Source: Barrientosiimonas humi (GTDB taxonomy: Bacteria > Actinomycetota > Actinomycetes > Actinomycetales > Dermatophilaceae). Taken from it: 64,000 nucleotides of DNA. The notes below the pieces were generated by a model. It searched no databases. It was given only the letters and a program-made list of their open reading frames with translations, and had not been told where the DNA came from. The stretch is taken from NCBI RefSeq assembly GCF_006716095.1, contig NZ_VFOK01000001.1, forward strand, positions 1,891,375 through 1,955,374, in the 5' to 3' direction. This document shows positions 53,408-62,289 of this stretch, piece after piece. The position numbers were made by a program, and so were the translations under genes. Positions within the stretch are counted from its first letter, which is position 1, and every line of letters begins with the position of its first letter.

Positions 53408-54822
53408 CGGGTCGCTCCGACGAGCGGCGGGCCCACCGGCGGCTGCGCCGGGGCCGGCGCGGGCGGGGGCGCGGGCGCAGGCGTGGGAGCGGGCGCGGGC
53501 GTGGGCGCCGTGACCGTCAGCTCCTCGGGGAGCCGCACCTGCCGGATGTTCCTGGCCTCGGGCGGCTGCTGCCTGCGGTGCAGCTCGGCCAGCCGCCTGG
53601 CGGCGTCACCCGTCTGCTGCGGCGTGGCCCGGGCGGGCGGCGGCTGGGTCCGCTTCGGCGGCGGCGGACCCTTGAGCGTGCCGGTGACCTTCAGCGGCTC
53701 CGCGCGGCTCAGCAGGCGAGAGATGCTCTGTCGCTTGTCCCAGACGGCGTTGCCGCCCTTCCACAGCATCCAGCCGCCGACGAGCACCGCTCCGGCCACG
53801 GCCGTGGGCGGGAAGAACATCAGCGGCGCCCCGACCATGGCCGCCCCGCCGGCCGTGCGGGTGATGACGCCACGGGCGCCCTGGTGGCCGTCGCCGTCAC
53901 GGACGTCCTGGTATCCGGAGTAGACCGTGTCGGCCACACCGACCGGCAGGATCACCCGCCGACCGACCTTGGTGATCGGGCTGTCGCGCAGCGCCGTGAT
54001 CGTCCTGCTGTCGATGATGCGCCGGGCGGGCGGGGAGGTCAGCACCTTCTGGGCGGCCGGGGAGCGCATCGCCTGACGCGCGCGCCGCTGGGCCGCGGCG
54101 ATGTCACCCGGCTGGGCCAGCGTCTTGCGGGCCAGGGCCATCCGGCGCAGGGCCTCGGCGGCTCGCTTCGGGTCGCCCGCGGCCACCGCGGCCTTGTGCT
54201 GGTTCACCGCCTGCACCATGGTCTTGCTCGCTCTGCCGGTGGTGATCATCGTGCCGGCGGCGGTGACCGCGTCGCGAGTGCCGTCGGCGTCGAGCCACCA
54301 CTGGTAGATCTCCGGCGGCACCATGCGAATCAGGCTGTCCTTGAAGCGTTTTCGCAGCCGAACCAGGTCCTTGTGGAGGCCGTTGATCACGCCCTCCTGG
54401 TAGGAGATCGCGCGCCGCACCCGCGCGATCTCGTTGTCGTACGCCTGTCGCCCGGAGAGGCCGACCGCGGCCAGCTCCGCCGGCCGGTCGTGCAGCAGCT
54501 GGGCCAGGTCTCGCTGCAGCTGACCCCGCTTGGTGAGCGCGGTGCCGGCCAGCCGCTGGATGCGCGACAGCTCACGGCCGAACGCCGCCGCGTCGCGTCC
54601 GGCCTGGCCGAGCGTCCGCGCGCCGCTCGTGCTCACCTTCACGTGCTCGAAGGACCGGCCGGCGTGCGCGACCGACGCGCTCCCCCGCCAGCCGCGCGCC
54701 GCCTGCGCGCCGGCCGACGACGCCGACCGCGAGTGCGCGGTCAGCCGGCCCGCCTGGCGGCCGAGCTCGCGCGAGGCGAGGAACAGCTCCTCCGGACGTC
54801 CCGGGAAGCGGTCGCTGCTCAT
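53404..54822 (-). CDS. Putative T7SS-associated secreted protein with WXG-like N-terminus
   Basis: A 472-aa protein of unknown function. The first 110 residues are helical with a W45-R-G47 motif at the usual WXG place; a long coiled-coil-like region (about 85-260, Ala/Arg/Leu rich) follows. A hydrophobic, glycine-containing segment (TAGGAAMVGAPLMFFPPTAVAGAVLVGG, about 318-346) may cross or insert in a membrane. The last 100 residues are Pro/Ala-rich (APTPAPAPTPAPAPPPAPAP). The layout resembles T7SS polymorphic effectors or EspB-like substrates, but no toxin fold is recognised. Confidence 0.78.
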   Translation of the reverse strand: MSSDRFPGRPEELFLASRELGRQAGRLTAHSRSASSAGAQAARGWRGSASVAHAGRSFEHVKVSTSGARTLGQAGRDAAAFGRELSRIQRLAGTALTKRGQLQRDLAQLLHDRPAELAAVGLSGRQAYDNEIARVRRAISYQEGVINGLHKDLVRLRKRFKDSLIRMVPPEIYQWWLDADGTRDAVTAAGTMITTGRASKTMVQAVNQHKAAVAAGDPKRAAEALRRMALARKTLAQPGDIAAAQRRARQAMRSPAAQKVLTSPPARRIIDSRTITALRDSPITKVGRRVILPVGVADTVYSGYQDVRDGDGHQGARGVITRTAGGAAMVGAPLMFFPPTAVAGAVLVGGWMLWKGGNAVWDKRQSISRLLSRAEPLKVTGTLKGPPPPKRTQPPPARATPQQTGDAARRLAELHRRQQPPEARNIRQVRLPEELTVTAPTPAPAPTPAPAPPPAPAPAQPPVGPPLVGATR

Positions 54823-55121
54823 GGGGCGACCCGGAACCGGCGCACCTGGGTGGCGTCGGCCCGTTCGTAGTCGTCGGCCGACTGCCCGGACGTGCGCGCG
54901 AGCGCACCGGCCTCGCCCACCAGCCGGCCGCCGGCCCCCTGCCAGGTGCGCGCGACCGAGCCCGCGGTCGCGGCGACGTCGGGGTCGCCCGCGGCGTCAC
55001 CGAGCCCGCGCAGCAGCCTCAGCAGGTCGCCGGGCAGCCCCTCCAACGCCGACGCGCCTCCTGAGCGCGCACGCGAGCTCCCCTGCAGCTCAACGGGATT
55101 CGCCGAGTACGAGTTCGACAC
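54819..55121 (-). CDS. WXG100-family protein
   Basis: A 100-aa ESAT-6-like helical hairpin. The turn has W60-Q-G62, and near the end YERAD (Tyr85-Asp89) is the YxxxD/E export signal of type VII secretion. GTG 55121 follows GAGGAGGTGG. The last four bases overlap the next gene (ATGA). No EccC-type ATPase or other secretion component lies in the window, so the machine must be elsewhere or absent. Confidence 0.85.
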   Translation of the reverse strand: MSNSYSANPVELQGSSRARSGGASALEGLPGDLLRLLRGLGDAAGDPDVAATAGSVARTWQGAGGRLVGEAGALARTSGQSADDYERADATQVRRFRVAP

Positions 55122-55162
55122 GTCCCACCTCCTCGTCCACGGTCAACGCTAGACAAGAAGAA

Positions 55163-55195
55163 GCACCCCCTGCGGAAGTTATCCACAGGGGGTGC
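55163..55195 (-). terminator. Rho-independent terminator after gabD
   Basis: GCACCCCCTG (55163-55172) pairs perfectly with CAGGGGGTGC (55186-55195) around a 13-nt loop. Read on the minus strand it follows the gabD stop (55207) by 11 bases and is followed by TTCTTCTTGT, a T-rich tail. It should end gabD transcription before the WXG100 operon. Confidence 0.85.
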
Positions 55196-55206
55196 CGCGG
55201 CCGCGC

Positions 55207-56664
55207 TCAGAGGGCGAGGCCGACGTACTTCGTCTCGAGGTACTCCTCGATGCCCTCGAAGCCGCCCTCGCGGCCGAAGCCGGACGCCTTCACGCCGCCG
55301 AACGGCGCCGCCGGGTTGGACACGATGCCCTGGTTGACGCCGACCATGCCGTACTCCAGCGCCTCGCTGACGCGCAGCGCGCGCGACAGGTCCTTGGTGA
55401 AGAAGTAGGCGACGAGGCCGTACTCGGTGTCGTTGGCGCGGCGGATCGCGTCGTCGTCGTCGGTGAAGGTCTGGATGCCGGCGACCGGGCCGAAGATCTC
55501 CTCGCGCACCATCTGCGCCTCGAGCGGCACGTCGGTGAGCACCGTCGGCGGGTAGAAGTAACCCGGCTCGTCGCTCGCGGTGCCGCCGGTGACGACGTTG
55601 GCGCCGCGCTCGGTGGCGTCGTCGACGAGCGCGGTGACCTTGTCGACGGCCTTGGCGTTGATGAGCGGACCGACCTCGACGCCGTCCTGGGTGCCGTCGC
55701 CGACGGTCATCGCGCCCATCCGGTCGGCCAGCTTGCGGGAGAACTCCTGGGCCAGGTCGGCGTGGACGTAGAACCGGTTGGCGGCGGTGCACGCCTCACC
55801 GATGTTGCGCATCTTGGCCAGCATCGCGCCCTCGACCGCCGCGTCGACGTCGGCGTCGCCGAAGACGATGAACGGCGCGTTGCCGCCCAGCTCCATCGAC
55901 ACGCGCAGCAGCTGGTCGGCGGACTGCTCGACGAGCCGGCGACCGACCGGGGTCGAGCCGGTGAAGGTGAGCTTGCGGGTGCGCGGGTCGCGGATCAGCG
56001 GCTCCATCACGCCGCCGGAGTCACTGGTCGTGACGACGTTGAGCACGCCCTTGGGCAGCCCGACCTCCTCGAGGATCTGGGCCAGCGCCAGCATCGTCAG
56101 CGGCGTCTCGGCCGCGGGCTTGACGACCATCGTGCAACCGGCCGCGATCGCCGGGCCGATCTTGCGGGTGCCCATCGCCAGCGGGAAGTTCCACGGCGTG
56201 ATCATCAGCGTCGGGCCGACCGGCTGCTTCATGGTGACCAGCCGGGTGGCGCCGTTGGGCGCGGTGGACCAGCGGCCCGAGATGCGCACCGCCTCCTCGG
56301 AGAACCATCGGAAGAACTCCGAGCCGTACGTCACCTCGCCCTTGGCCTCGGCGATCGGCTTGCCCATCTCGAGGGTCATCAGCAGCGCCAGGTCGTCGGT
56401 GCGCTCGACGATCAGGTCGTACGCCGCGCGCAGCAGCTCGCCCCGCTCGCGCGGCGCGGTGGCGGCCCAGTCGGCCTGCGCCTCGGCCGCAGCGGTCAGC
56501 GCCGCGTCGCCGTCGGCGACCGAGGCGTCGGCCACGTCGACCAGCCGCTCCCCCGTCGCCGGATTGTCGACCTCGAGGGTCTTGCCGCCCTCGGCGTCGC
56601 GCCACTCCCCACCGATGAAGAGTCGCTTCTCGACCTGCCCCAGCACCGTTGCTGCATCGCTCAT
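55207..56664 (-). CDS. gabD: NAD(P)-dependent succinate-semialdehyde dehydrogenase
   Basis: A 485-aa aldehyde dehydrogenase. ITPWNFPLAMGTRKIGPAIAAGCTMVVKPAAETPLT binds cofactor, MELGGNAPFIVF has the general-base Glu and NIGEACTAANRFYVH the nucleophile Cys. The pattern is that of the GabD branch (succinate semialdehyde to succinate). Together with the aminobutyraldehyde dehydrogenase and aminotransferase further right, it fits the end of polyamine/GABA catabolism. Start ATG 56664. Confidence 0.91.
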   Translation of the reverse strand: MSDAATVLGQVEKRLFIGGEWRDAEGGKTLEVDNPATGERLVDVADASVADGDAALTAAAEAQADWAATAPRERGELLRAAYDLIVERTDDLALLMTLEMGKPIAEAKGEVTYGSEFFRWFSEEAVRISGRWSTAPNGATRLVTMKQPVGPTLMITPWNFPLAMGTRKIGPAIAAGCTMVVKPAAETPLTMLALAQILEEVGLPKGVLNVVTTSDSGGVMEPLIRDPRTRKLTFTGSTPVGRRLVEQSADQLLRVSMELGGNAPFIVFGDADVDAAVEGAMLAKMRNIGEACTAANRFYVHADLAQEFSRKLADRMGAMTVGDGTQDGVEVGPLINAKAVDKVTALVDDATERGANVVTGGTASDEPGYFYPPTVLTDVPLEAQMVREEIFGPVAGIQTFTDDDDAIRRANDTEYGLVAYFFTKDLSRALRVSEALEYGMVGVNQGIVSNPAAPFGGVKASGFGREGGFEGIEEYLETKYVGLAL

Positions 56665-56724
56665 GGAGCCAGCGTCTCACCCGGGCGCGACACGCGCTCG
56701 CCAGGTCCGCAGCCCGGCCGCGCG

Positions 56725-56734
56725 AGGATCCTCT
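56725..56734. promoter_or_regulatory. GAGGATCCTC palindrome upstream of the lipoprotein gene
   Basis: A 10-bp palindrome, extended on one side as GAGGATCCTCTC, 82 bp ahead of the lipoprotein start. The same 12 bases recur at 58351-58362, ahead of the peptidoglycan-binding protein. A second palindrome (GGCGCCCGGGCGCC, 56749-56762) follows. Confidence 0.4.
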
Positions 56735-56816
56735 CGGCCTGGCACCATGGCGCCCGGGCGCCCGTCGACCAGGGGAACGCGGCGCCCGCCGCGAAGATCT
56801 GACGAAGGGGAACGTC

Positions 56817-57515
56817 ATGCACCGCACCACCACTCGTACCGCCCGCAGCGCCGCCGCCGTGCTGGCCGCCGCCGCAGCGTTCACGCTGTCGGCCTGCCAG
56901 CAGGACGTCGATCCCGGCAGCGGGGGCGCCGGCTCACCGGCCACGCCCAGCGCCAGCTCGACGCACGACTCCGGCTCCGGCTCGGGTGCGTCGTCCAGCC
57001 ACGCGCCGAGCACGAGCCAGTCGCCCGGCGCGAGCGAGTCGGAGGGGTCGGGCCAGCAGGCCGGTCGGGTCCGGCTCACGCCGGACGGCAAGGTCAACGG
57101 GGTCGGCCTGCCCGCCTCCGTCGACACGGTCACCGGCGCGGTGAACCCCGCGCTCGGGACGCCCACGAAGCGGACCGGCAAGGTCTGCGAGCTGAGCGGC
57201 GACACCGGCCCGACGGTGACGCTGGACTACGGCGACATGTCGTTCTACGGCGAGGCGCCCAACGGTGCGCCGATGCGCATCAAGAGCTGGACCATCGACC
57301 GCGACAGCGGCAAGCCGATCAACGCGCCGTACGGCGTGGGCATCGGCTTCACCCAGGAGCAGGTCATGAGCATGGTCCCCGGGGCGGAGCTCAACGAGGA
57401 GGGGACGGTCTTCAACGACGGGCCGGTCATCACCAAGGGCGACCTGACGTACTTCCTCGCGCGCAACAAGCCCACGGTGATCTCGATCATGTACCGCGCG
57501 GTCACCTGCGAGTGA
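56817..57515 (+). CDS. Lipoprotein of unknown function
   Basis: A 232-aa exported lipoprotein. Signal peptide with an LSAC lipobox (Cys27), a Ser/Gly/Ala linker (about 30-85), then a globular domain (about 88-232) with two cysteines (GKVCELSG and AVTCE) that could form a disulfide. The domain contains VGIGFTQEQVMSMVPGAEL, reminiscent of small surface beta proteins, but no family is recognised. Start ATG 56817 behind GAAGGGGAA. It is followed by the sirtuin gene with 22 bp between. Confidence 0.82.
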   Translation: MHRTTTRTARSAAAVLAAAAAFTLSACQQDVDPGSGGAGSPATPSASSTHDSGSGSGASSSHAPSTSQSPGASESEGSGQQAGRVRLTPDGKVNGVGLPASVDTVTGAVNPALGTPTKRTGKVCELSGDTGPTVTLDYGDMSFYGEAPNGAPMRIKSWTIDRDSGKPINAPYGVGIGFTQEQVMSMVPGAELNEEGTVFNDGPVITKGDLTYFLARNKPTVISIMYRAVTCE

Positions 57516-57537
57516 CCCGCGACGTACGGTGGAGCGC

Positions 57538-58329
57538 ATGTCCGCCGTCGCGCCCGACAGCATCGCCGAGCTCGCCGACCTGGTCGCCCGCAGCGCCCGG
57601 GTGGTGGTGTTCAGCGGGGCCGGCATCTCGACCGAGTCCGGCATCCCCGACTTCCGCTCGCCGGGTGGGGTGTGGACCCGGTACGACCCGACCCAGCTGA
57701 CCTTCGAGCGCTACGTCGACGACCCCGACGTGCGTCGGCAGTCCTGGCAGATGCGCCGCGAGTTCTTCGACGCCGCGCCACGGCCCAACGCAGCGCACCG
57801 GGCCGTGGCGCGGCTCGAGCGCTCCGACCAGGGGCTCGGCGTGATCACCCAGAACATCGACGGACTCCACCAGGAGGCCGGTGCGCGGACCGTCGTCGAG
57901 GTGCACGGCACCGCCCGCGAGGTCATGTGCATCGGTGAGCGCCCGCTCGGCGGCGTGCCCGACGGCTGCGGCTTCCGCGCCGACCACGACTGGGTCGTCG
58001 GGCTGCTCGACGCCGGCGAGGCGGACCCGCGCTGCCCCGGGTGCGGCGGCCTGGTGAAGTCGGCCACGGTGAGCTTCGGGCAGGTGCTGTTCCCCGAGGC
58101 GATCGCCGCGGCCGAGCGGCTCGCGGGCGAGGCCGACCTGATGATCGCGGTCGGCAGCTCGCTGCAGGTGTTCCCCGCGGCGGGGCTGCCTATGGAGACC
58201 ATCACCAGCGGCGGCCGGCTCGCCATCGTCAACGACGAGGAGACCCCGCTCGACGAGCTGGCCGCCGTCGTGGTGCGCGGGCGCGCGGGCGAGGTGCTCC
58301 CCGAGGCGCTGAAGGCGTACAGCGGGTAG
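57538..58329 (+). CDS. NAD-dependent protein deacylase (sirtuin)
   Basis: A 263-aa Sir2 protein. FSGAGISTESGIPDFRS binds NAD, TQNIDGLH and His123 (VEVHGT) are catalytic, and GSSLQVFPAAGLP and IVNDEETPLD complete the Rossmann fold. The zinc module is odd: Cys131 and Cys144 are 12 residues apart instead of the usual CxxC, whereas Cys166/Cys169 (CPGC) is normal. ATG 57538. It removes acyl groups from lysines; targets unknown. Confidence 0.93.
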   Translation: MSAVAPDSIAELADLVARSARVVVFSGAGISTESGIPDFRSPGGVWTRYDPTQLTFERYVDDPDVRRQSWQMRREFFDAAPRPNAAHRAVARLERSDQGLGVITQNIDGLHQEAGARTVVEVHGTAREVMCIGERPLGGVPDGCGFRADHDWVVGLLDAGEADPRCPGCGGLVKSATVSFGQVLFPEAIAAAERLAGEADLMIAVGSSLQVFPAAGLPMETITSGGRLAIVNDEETPLDELAAVVVRGRAGEVLPEALKAYSG

Positions 58330-58348
58330 GGCGGTGGCGGCAAGGCCG

Positions 58349-58364
58349 GGAGAGGATCCTCTCC
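58349..58364. promoter_or_regulatory. GGAGAGGATCCTCTCC palindrome
   Basis: A perfect 16-bp palindrome in the 128-bp space between the sirtuin stop and the peptidoglycan-binding protein start. It contains the GAGGATCCTCTC string also found at 56725. Regulator unknown; a weak terminator for the sirtuin gene is an alternative. Confidence 0.45.
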
Positions 58365-58417
58365 TGCGCCATCCCCGGCCGCGGTCGTACGTCCTTCTCG
58401 TGCGACAACCCGTCGCG

Positions 58418-58439
58418 GGCCCGCGGGCTCCCGCGGGCC
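58418..58439 (+). promoter_or_regulatory. Leader hairpin before the peptidoglycan-binding protein
   Basis: GGCCCGCGG (58418-58426) and CCGCGGGCC (58431-58439) pair perfectly around a 4-nt loop. It ends about ten bases before the GGGGGAG ribosome site, so it could affect mRNA stability or translation. Confidence 0.4.
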
Positions 58440-58457
58440 GAGAGGCAAGGGGGAGAC

Positions 58458-59078
58458 ATGCAGCACCTGCGCAGCACCACCGTTGCTCTGTGCGCCGCCG
58501 GCGCACTCGTCACGACGCTGGGGGTCGGAACGCCCAGCGCCAGCGCCGACCCGGCGCCACCCATCCCGTCCGCCACCAACCGCACCGCGACGACCACCGC
58601 GACCACCACGTCGGTGCCGAGCAACTTCGTGATCGACACGATGGGGCTCGGCCGCCGGGACGAGGCGGGGTCGACCTACCGCCCGGTCGCGATGACGCAG
58701 CTGCTGCTGCGCCGCTGGGCGCCGAGCCTCGCGGTCGACGGCAGCTTCGGCTACCAGACCCAGGCTGCGGTCCAGGCGTTCCAGCGAGCCGAGGGCCTGA
58801 CGGTCACCGGCAAGCTCGCCCGCGCCGACTTCTACCGACTGTTCGCTCGCCAGACGGTGCGCTACGGCGACACCGGCGACGCCGTGCGCAGCCTGCAGAT
58901 CGGCCTCGCCCGCAGTCGCACCCTCGCGATCGACGGGTCGTTCGGGTCCGCGACCCTATCGGCCGTCCGCAACGAGCAGGCGACCCACGGCCCGTGCCAC
59001 GGCACCGGCGTCGACGGGATCGCCGGCCCGATCACCCGGATGATGCTGTTCGAGTACGAGCACGACTCCGCCTGCTGA
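58458..59078 (+). CDS. Secreted protein with two peptidoglycan-binding domains
   Basis: A 206-aa secreted protein. Signal peptide with an ASA cleavage motif near residue 30, a Thr-rich linker, and two PG_binding_1 repeats: LAVDGSFGYQTQAAVQAFQRAEGLTVTGKL (about 91-120) and LAIDGSFGSATLSAVRNEQ (about 155-173). There is no catalytic domain, so it should be a wall-bound or regulatory factor. ATG 58458. Confidence 0.88.
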   Translation: MQHLRSTTVALCAAGALVTTLGVGTPSASADPAPPIPSATNRTATTTATTTSVPSNFVIDTMGLGRRDEAGSTYRPVAMTQLLLRRWAPSLAVDGSFGYQTQAAVQAFQRAEGLTVTGKLARADFYRLFARQTVRYGDTGDAVRSLQIGLARSRTLAIDGSFGSATLSAVRNEQATHGPCHGTGVDGIAGPITRMMLFEYEHDSAC

Positions 59079-59085
59079 CAAGGGC

Positions 59086-59153
59086 GGCACAGATACAGCG
59101 ACGGCGGCACAGAAGTTTCGTGTGCCGCCGTCGTCGTATGTGTGCCGCCGTCG
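59086..59153. repeat. Dispersed palindromic element, also a likely terminator
   Basis: CGACGGCGGCACA (59100-59112) and TGTGCCGCCGTCG (59122-59134) form a perfect 13-bp stem with a 9-nt loop. Outer arms (GGCGGCACAGATA from 59085, and TGTGCCGCCGTCG at 59142-59154) repeat the same core. The arrangement of four arms equals that at 17575-17649. It lies between the 3' ends of the peptidoglycan-binding gene and the aldehyde dehydrogenase gene. Confidence 0.78.
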
Positions 59154-59207
59154 ACGAGGCGGACCGGCCGCGCCGGTCCGCCTCGCGTGTCGTTCGGGTC
59201 GTGACGG

Positions 59208-60656
59208 TCAGCTGTCGATGTTGGCCATCACGTGCTTGATGCGCGTGTAGTCCTCGAAGCCGTACATCGACAGGTCCTTGCCGTAACCGCTGTGCTTGAA
59301 GCCGCCGTGCGGCATCTCGGCGACGAGCGGGATGTGGGTGTTGATCCAGACGCAGCCGAAGTCGAGCGCCTTGGAGACCCGCATGGCACGGCCGAAGTCC
59401 TTGGTCCAGACCGAGGAGGCGAGGCCGTACTGCACCCCGTTGGCCCAGGCGATCGCCTCGGCCTCGTCGGTGAAGGTCTGCACGGTGATGACCGGGCCGA
59501 AGATCTCGTTCTGGATCGCCTCGTCGTCCTGCTTGAGCCCGTCGACGACCGTCGGCTCCAGGAAGAAGCCGTCGCCGAGGCTGCTCACCCGGTTGCCACC
59601 GGTTGCGATGCTGGCGTGCTGCGGCAGCCGCTCGAGCATGCCCGTGACGTGGGCCAGCTGGGTGCTGTTGTTGACCGGGCCGAACAGCGCGTCGTCGTCG
59701 TCGGGCATGCCGACCTTGGCGTTGCTCTTGGCGTAGTCGGCGAGCGCCGCGACGAAGTCGTCGTGCACCCGCGGGGCCGCGAGCACGCGGGTGGCGGCGG
59801 TGCAGTCCTGGCCGGCGTTGAAGTATCCGGCGGTCGCGATGCCCTCGACCGCGGCCTCGATGTCGGCGTCGTCGAAGACGATGACCGGGGCCTTGCCGCC
59901 GAGCTCGAGGTGCACCCGCTTGACGTCCTTGGCGGCCGACTCGGCCACCTGGATCCCGGCGCGCACCGAGCCGGTGATCGCGACCAGCTGCGGGGTCTTG
60001 TGCTCGACCAGCGCCTGGCCGGTGCTGCGGTCGCCGGTGATCACGTTGAACGTGCCGGCCGGCAGGAACTCCGCGGCCAGCTCGGCCATGAGCAGCGTGG
60101 TCTCGGGCGTGGTGTCGCTCGGCTTGAGGACGATGGTGTTGCCCGCGGCGAGCGCCGGGGCGATCTTCCACATCGCCATCATCATCGGGTAGTTCCACGG
60201 GGTCACCTGGCCGACGACGCCGATCGGCTCGCGCCGGATCCACGAGGTGTGCCCCTTCATGTACTCCGCCGAGGCGCGGCCCTCGAGCACGCGCGCGGCG
60301 CCGGCGAAGAAGCGCAGCTGGTCGACCATGACCGGCACCTCCTCGGTGGTGGTCAGGGCGTACGGCTTGCCGGTGTTCTCGGCCTCGAGCTTGACGAAGT
60401 CGTCGGCCCGCTTCTCGATGGCGTCGGCGAACTTCAGCAGCGCCTCCTGGCGCTCCCCCGGCGTGGTCTGGCCCCACTCGCCGAAGGCGCGCTCCGCGGC
60501 GGAGTAGGCCGCGTCGACGTCGGCCTCGCTGGACACCGGCGCCTTGGCCACGACCTGGCCGGTGGACGGGTTGACGATGTCCTGCGTCGCGTCGGTCTGC
60601 GCATCGGCATAGCTGCCGTCGATGAAGTTGCGCAGGGCGCGGGGTGAGGTGCTCAC
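59208..60656 (-). CDS. Gamma-aminobutyraldehyde dehydrogenase
   Basis: A 482-aa aldehyde dehydrogenase oxidising 4-aminobutanal to [54 protein letters not shown] and [15 protein letters not shown] (catalytic Cys) are intact. [40 protein letters not shown] is typical of the aminobutyraldehyde branch (PatD/YdcW-like). GTG 60656. It links the aminotransferase (62769) to GabD (55207). Confidence 0.9.
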   Translation of the reverse strand: MSTSPRALRNFIDGSYADAQTDATQDIVNPSTGQVVAKAPVSSEADVDAAYSAAERAFGEWGQTTPGERQEALLKFADAIEKRADDFVKLEAENTGKPYALTTTEEVPVMVDQLRFFAGAARVLEGRASAEYMKGHTSWIRREPIGVVGQVTPWNYPMMMAMWKIAPALAAGNTIVLKPSDTTPETTLLMAELAAEFLPAGTFNVITGDRSTGQALVEHKTPQLVAITGSVRAGIQVAESAAKDVKRVHLELGGKAPVIVFDDADIEAAVEGIATAGYFNAGQDCTAATRVLAAPRVHDDFVAALADYAKSNAKVGMPDDDDALFGPVNNSTQLAHVTGMLERLPQHASIATGGNRVSSLGDGFFLEPTVVDGLKQDDEAIQNEIFGPVITVQTFTDEAEAIAWANGVQYGLASSVWTKDFGRAMRVSKALDFGCVWINTHIPLVAEMPHGGFKHSGYGKDLSMYGFEDYTRIKHVMANIDS

Positions 60657-60728
60657 TGGGGGCTCCTTCGTTGTCGTCGTTGACGTGGTCGAGCGTATCC
60701 GTGGGGTACGCCCTCGATCAGCGGGTCG

Positions 60729-62102
60729 TCAGCACTCGATGACGTTGACCGCGAGGCCGCCGCGGGCGGTCTCCTTGTACTTCACGGACATGTCGCGACC
60801 GGTGTCGCGCATGGTCTTGATGGCCTTGTCGAGCGAGACCGTGTGCACGCCGCTGCCGTTCAGCGACAGGCGGGCCGCGTTGATCGCCTTGACCGAGGCG
60901 ATGGCGTTGCGCTCGATGCACGGGATCTGCACGAGACCGCCGACCGGGTCGCAGGTCAGGCCGAGGTTGTGCTCGATGCCGATCTCGGCGGCGTTCTCGA
61001 CCTGGGTGGGGGTGCCGCCCAGCACCTCGCACAGCGCGCCGGAGGCCATCGCGCAGGCCGAGCCGACCTCGCCCTGGCAGCCGACCTCGGCGCCGGAGAT
61101 GGAGGCGTTCTCCTTGAACAGGATGCCGATGGCGGCGGCCGTCAGCAGGAACTTCACGATCGCGTCGTCGTCGGCGCCGTCGACGAACCGCACGTAGTAG
61201 TGCAGGACGGCGGGGATGATCCCGGCCGCCCCGTTGGTCGGCGCGGTGACGACGCGGCCGCCGGAGGCGTTCTCCTCGTTGACCGCGAGCGCGAACAGGT
61301 TGACCCAGTCCATGACGCGCAGCGGGTCCTCGCGCAGCTCGCCCCGGGTGAGCGCCTGGTGCAGCGCGGGGGCCCGCCGCGGCACCTTCAGCCCGCCGGG
61401 CAGGGTGCCCTCGTGCTCGATGCCGTTCTGGACGCACTCGGCCATGACCGACCAGATGCGCAGCATCCCGTCGCGGATCTCCTCGTCGGTGCGCCAGACC
61501 CGCTCGTTGCGCCACATCACCTCGCTGACGCTGAGCCCCTCGCGCTCGCAGATCTCGAGCAGCTGGGCGCCGGTGGTGAAGTAGAGCGGGAGCCGGGTGT
61601 CGTCCTGGACCACCCGGTCCGCGCCGGTCGCGGACTCGTCGACCACGAAGCCGCCGCCGACCGAGTAGTAGGTGTGCTCGGCGAGGACCTCGCCGGCGTC
61701 GTCGTACGCCCGGAAGGTCATGCCGTTGGGGTGGGTCGGGAGCGACTTGCGCCGGTGCATCACCAGGTCGGCGTCGGGGTCGAACGCGACGGTGTGCCGG
61801 CCCGCGAGCCGCACCTCGCGGCCGCTCTTGATCGTCGCGACGCGCTCGTCGGCGCTGCCGGTGTCGCACCCCTCGGGCGTCTCGCCCTCGAGGCCCAGCA
61901 GCACCGCCTTGTCGGAGCCGTGGCCGTGCCCGGTCGCGCCCAGCGAGCCGAACAGCTCGGCCTGCACGCGGGCGACCCGGTCGAGCCGGCCGTCGGCCAC
62001 GACGCCGTCGACGAAGGTCTTCGCGGCGCGCATCGGCCCCACCGTGTGCGAGGACGACGGGCCGATGCCGATCGAGTAGAGGTCGAACGCGCTGAGTGCC
62101 AT
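60729..62102 (-). CDS. sdaA: L-serine ammonia-lyase, single-chain type
   Basis: A 457-aa 4Fe-4S enzyme converting L-serine to pyruvate and ammonia. [33 protein letters not shown]-type segment, [33 protein letters not shown] and [18 protein letters not shown] carry the cluster cysteines. The alpha and beta parts are fused, as in E. coli SdaA. ATG 62102. It stands within the polyamine locus without an obvious pathway link, except that pyruvate is the amino acceptor in many such aminotransferase reactions. Confidence 0.95.
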   Translation of the reverse strand: MALSAFDLYSIGIGPSSSHTVGPMRAAKTFVDGVVADGRLDRVARVQAELFGSLGATGHGHGSDKAVLLGLEGETPEGCDTGSADERVATIKSGREVRLAGRHTVAFDPDADLVMHRRKSLPTHPNGMTFRAYDDAGEVLAEHTYYSVGGGFVVDESATGADRVVQDDTRLPLYFTTGAQLLEICEREGLSVSEVMWRNERVWRTDEEIRDGMLRIWSVMAECVQNGIEHEGTLPGGLKVPRRAPALHQALTRGELREDPLRVMDWVNLFALAVNEENASGGRVVTAPTNGAAGIIPAVLHYYVRFVDGADDDAIVKFLLTAAAIGILFKENASISGAEVGCQGEVGSACAMASGALCEVLGGTPTQVENAAEIGIEHNLGLTCDPVGGLVQIPCIERNAIASVKAINAARLSLNGSGVHTVSLDKAIKTMRDTGRDMSVKYKETARGGLAVNVIEC

Positions 62103-62234
62103 GCCGCGCTGCTCACTTCCGTCGGGGGCGAGCGTCGTCTGCCGCGTGCCCGGACGGTCGCCGGGCGAGTCGTGCGGTGCCTCGACGACGCTGGCGAGAC
62201 ACCAGGATCAGCATAAGCCGCGGACCCCGACCTT

Positions 62235-62274
62235 CGGAATCCTTCGTGGAATGCTTGTCAGACCACGGATTCCG
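62235..62274. promoter_or_regulatory. Candidate Lrp/AsnC operator
   Basis: CGGAATCC (62235-62242) and GGATTCCG (62267-62274) form a perfect 8-bp inverted repeat spaced by 24 bp, 16 bp upstream of the Lrp gene start, with partial extra matches (CGTGGAAT, CCACGG) inside. Such widely spaced half-sites fit an Lrp-type oligomer and autoregulation. Confidence 0.6.
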
Positions 62275-62289
62275 CGGCACCATGGCCGC

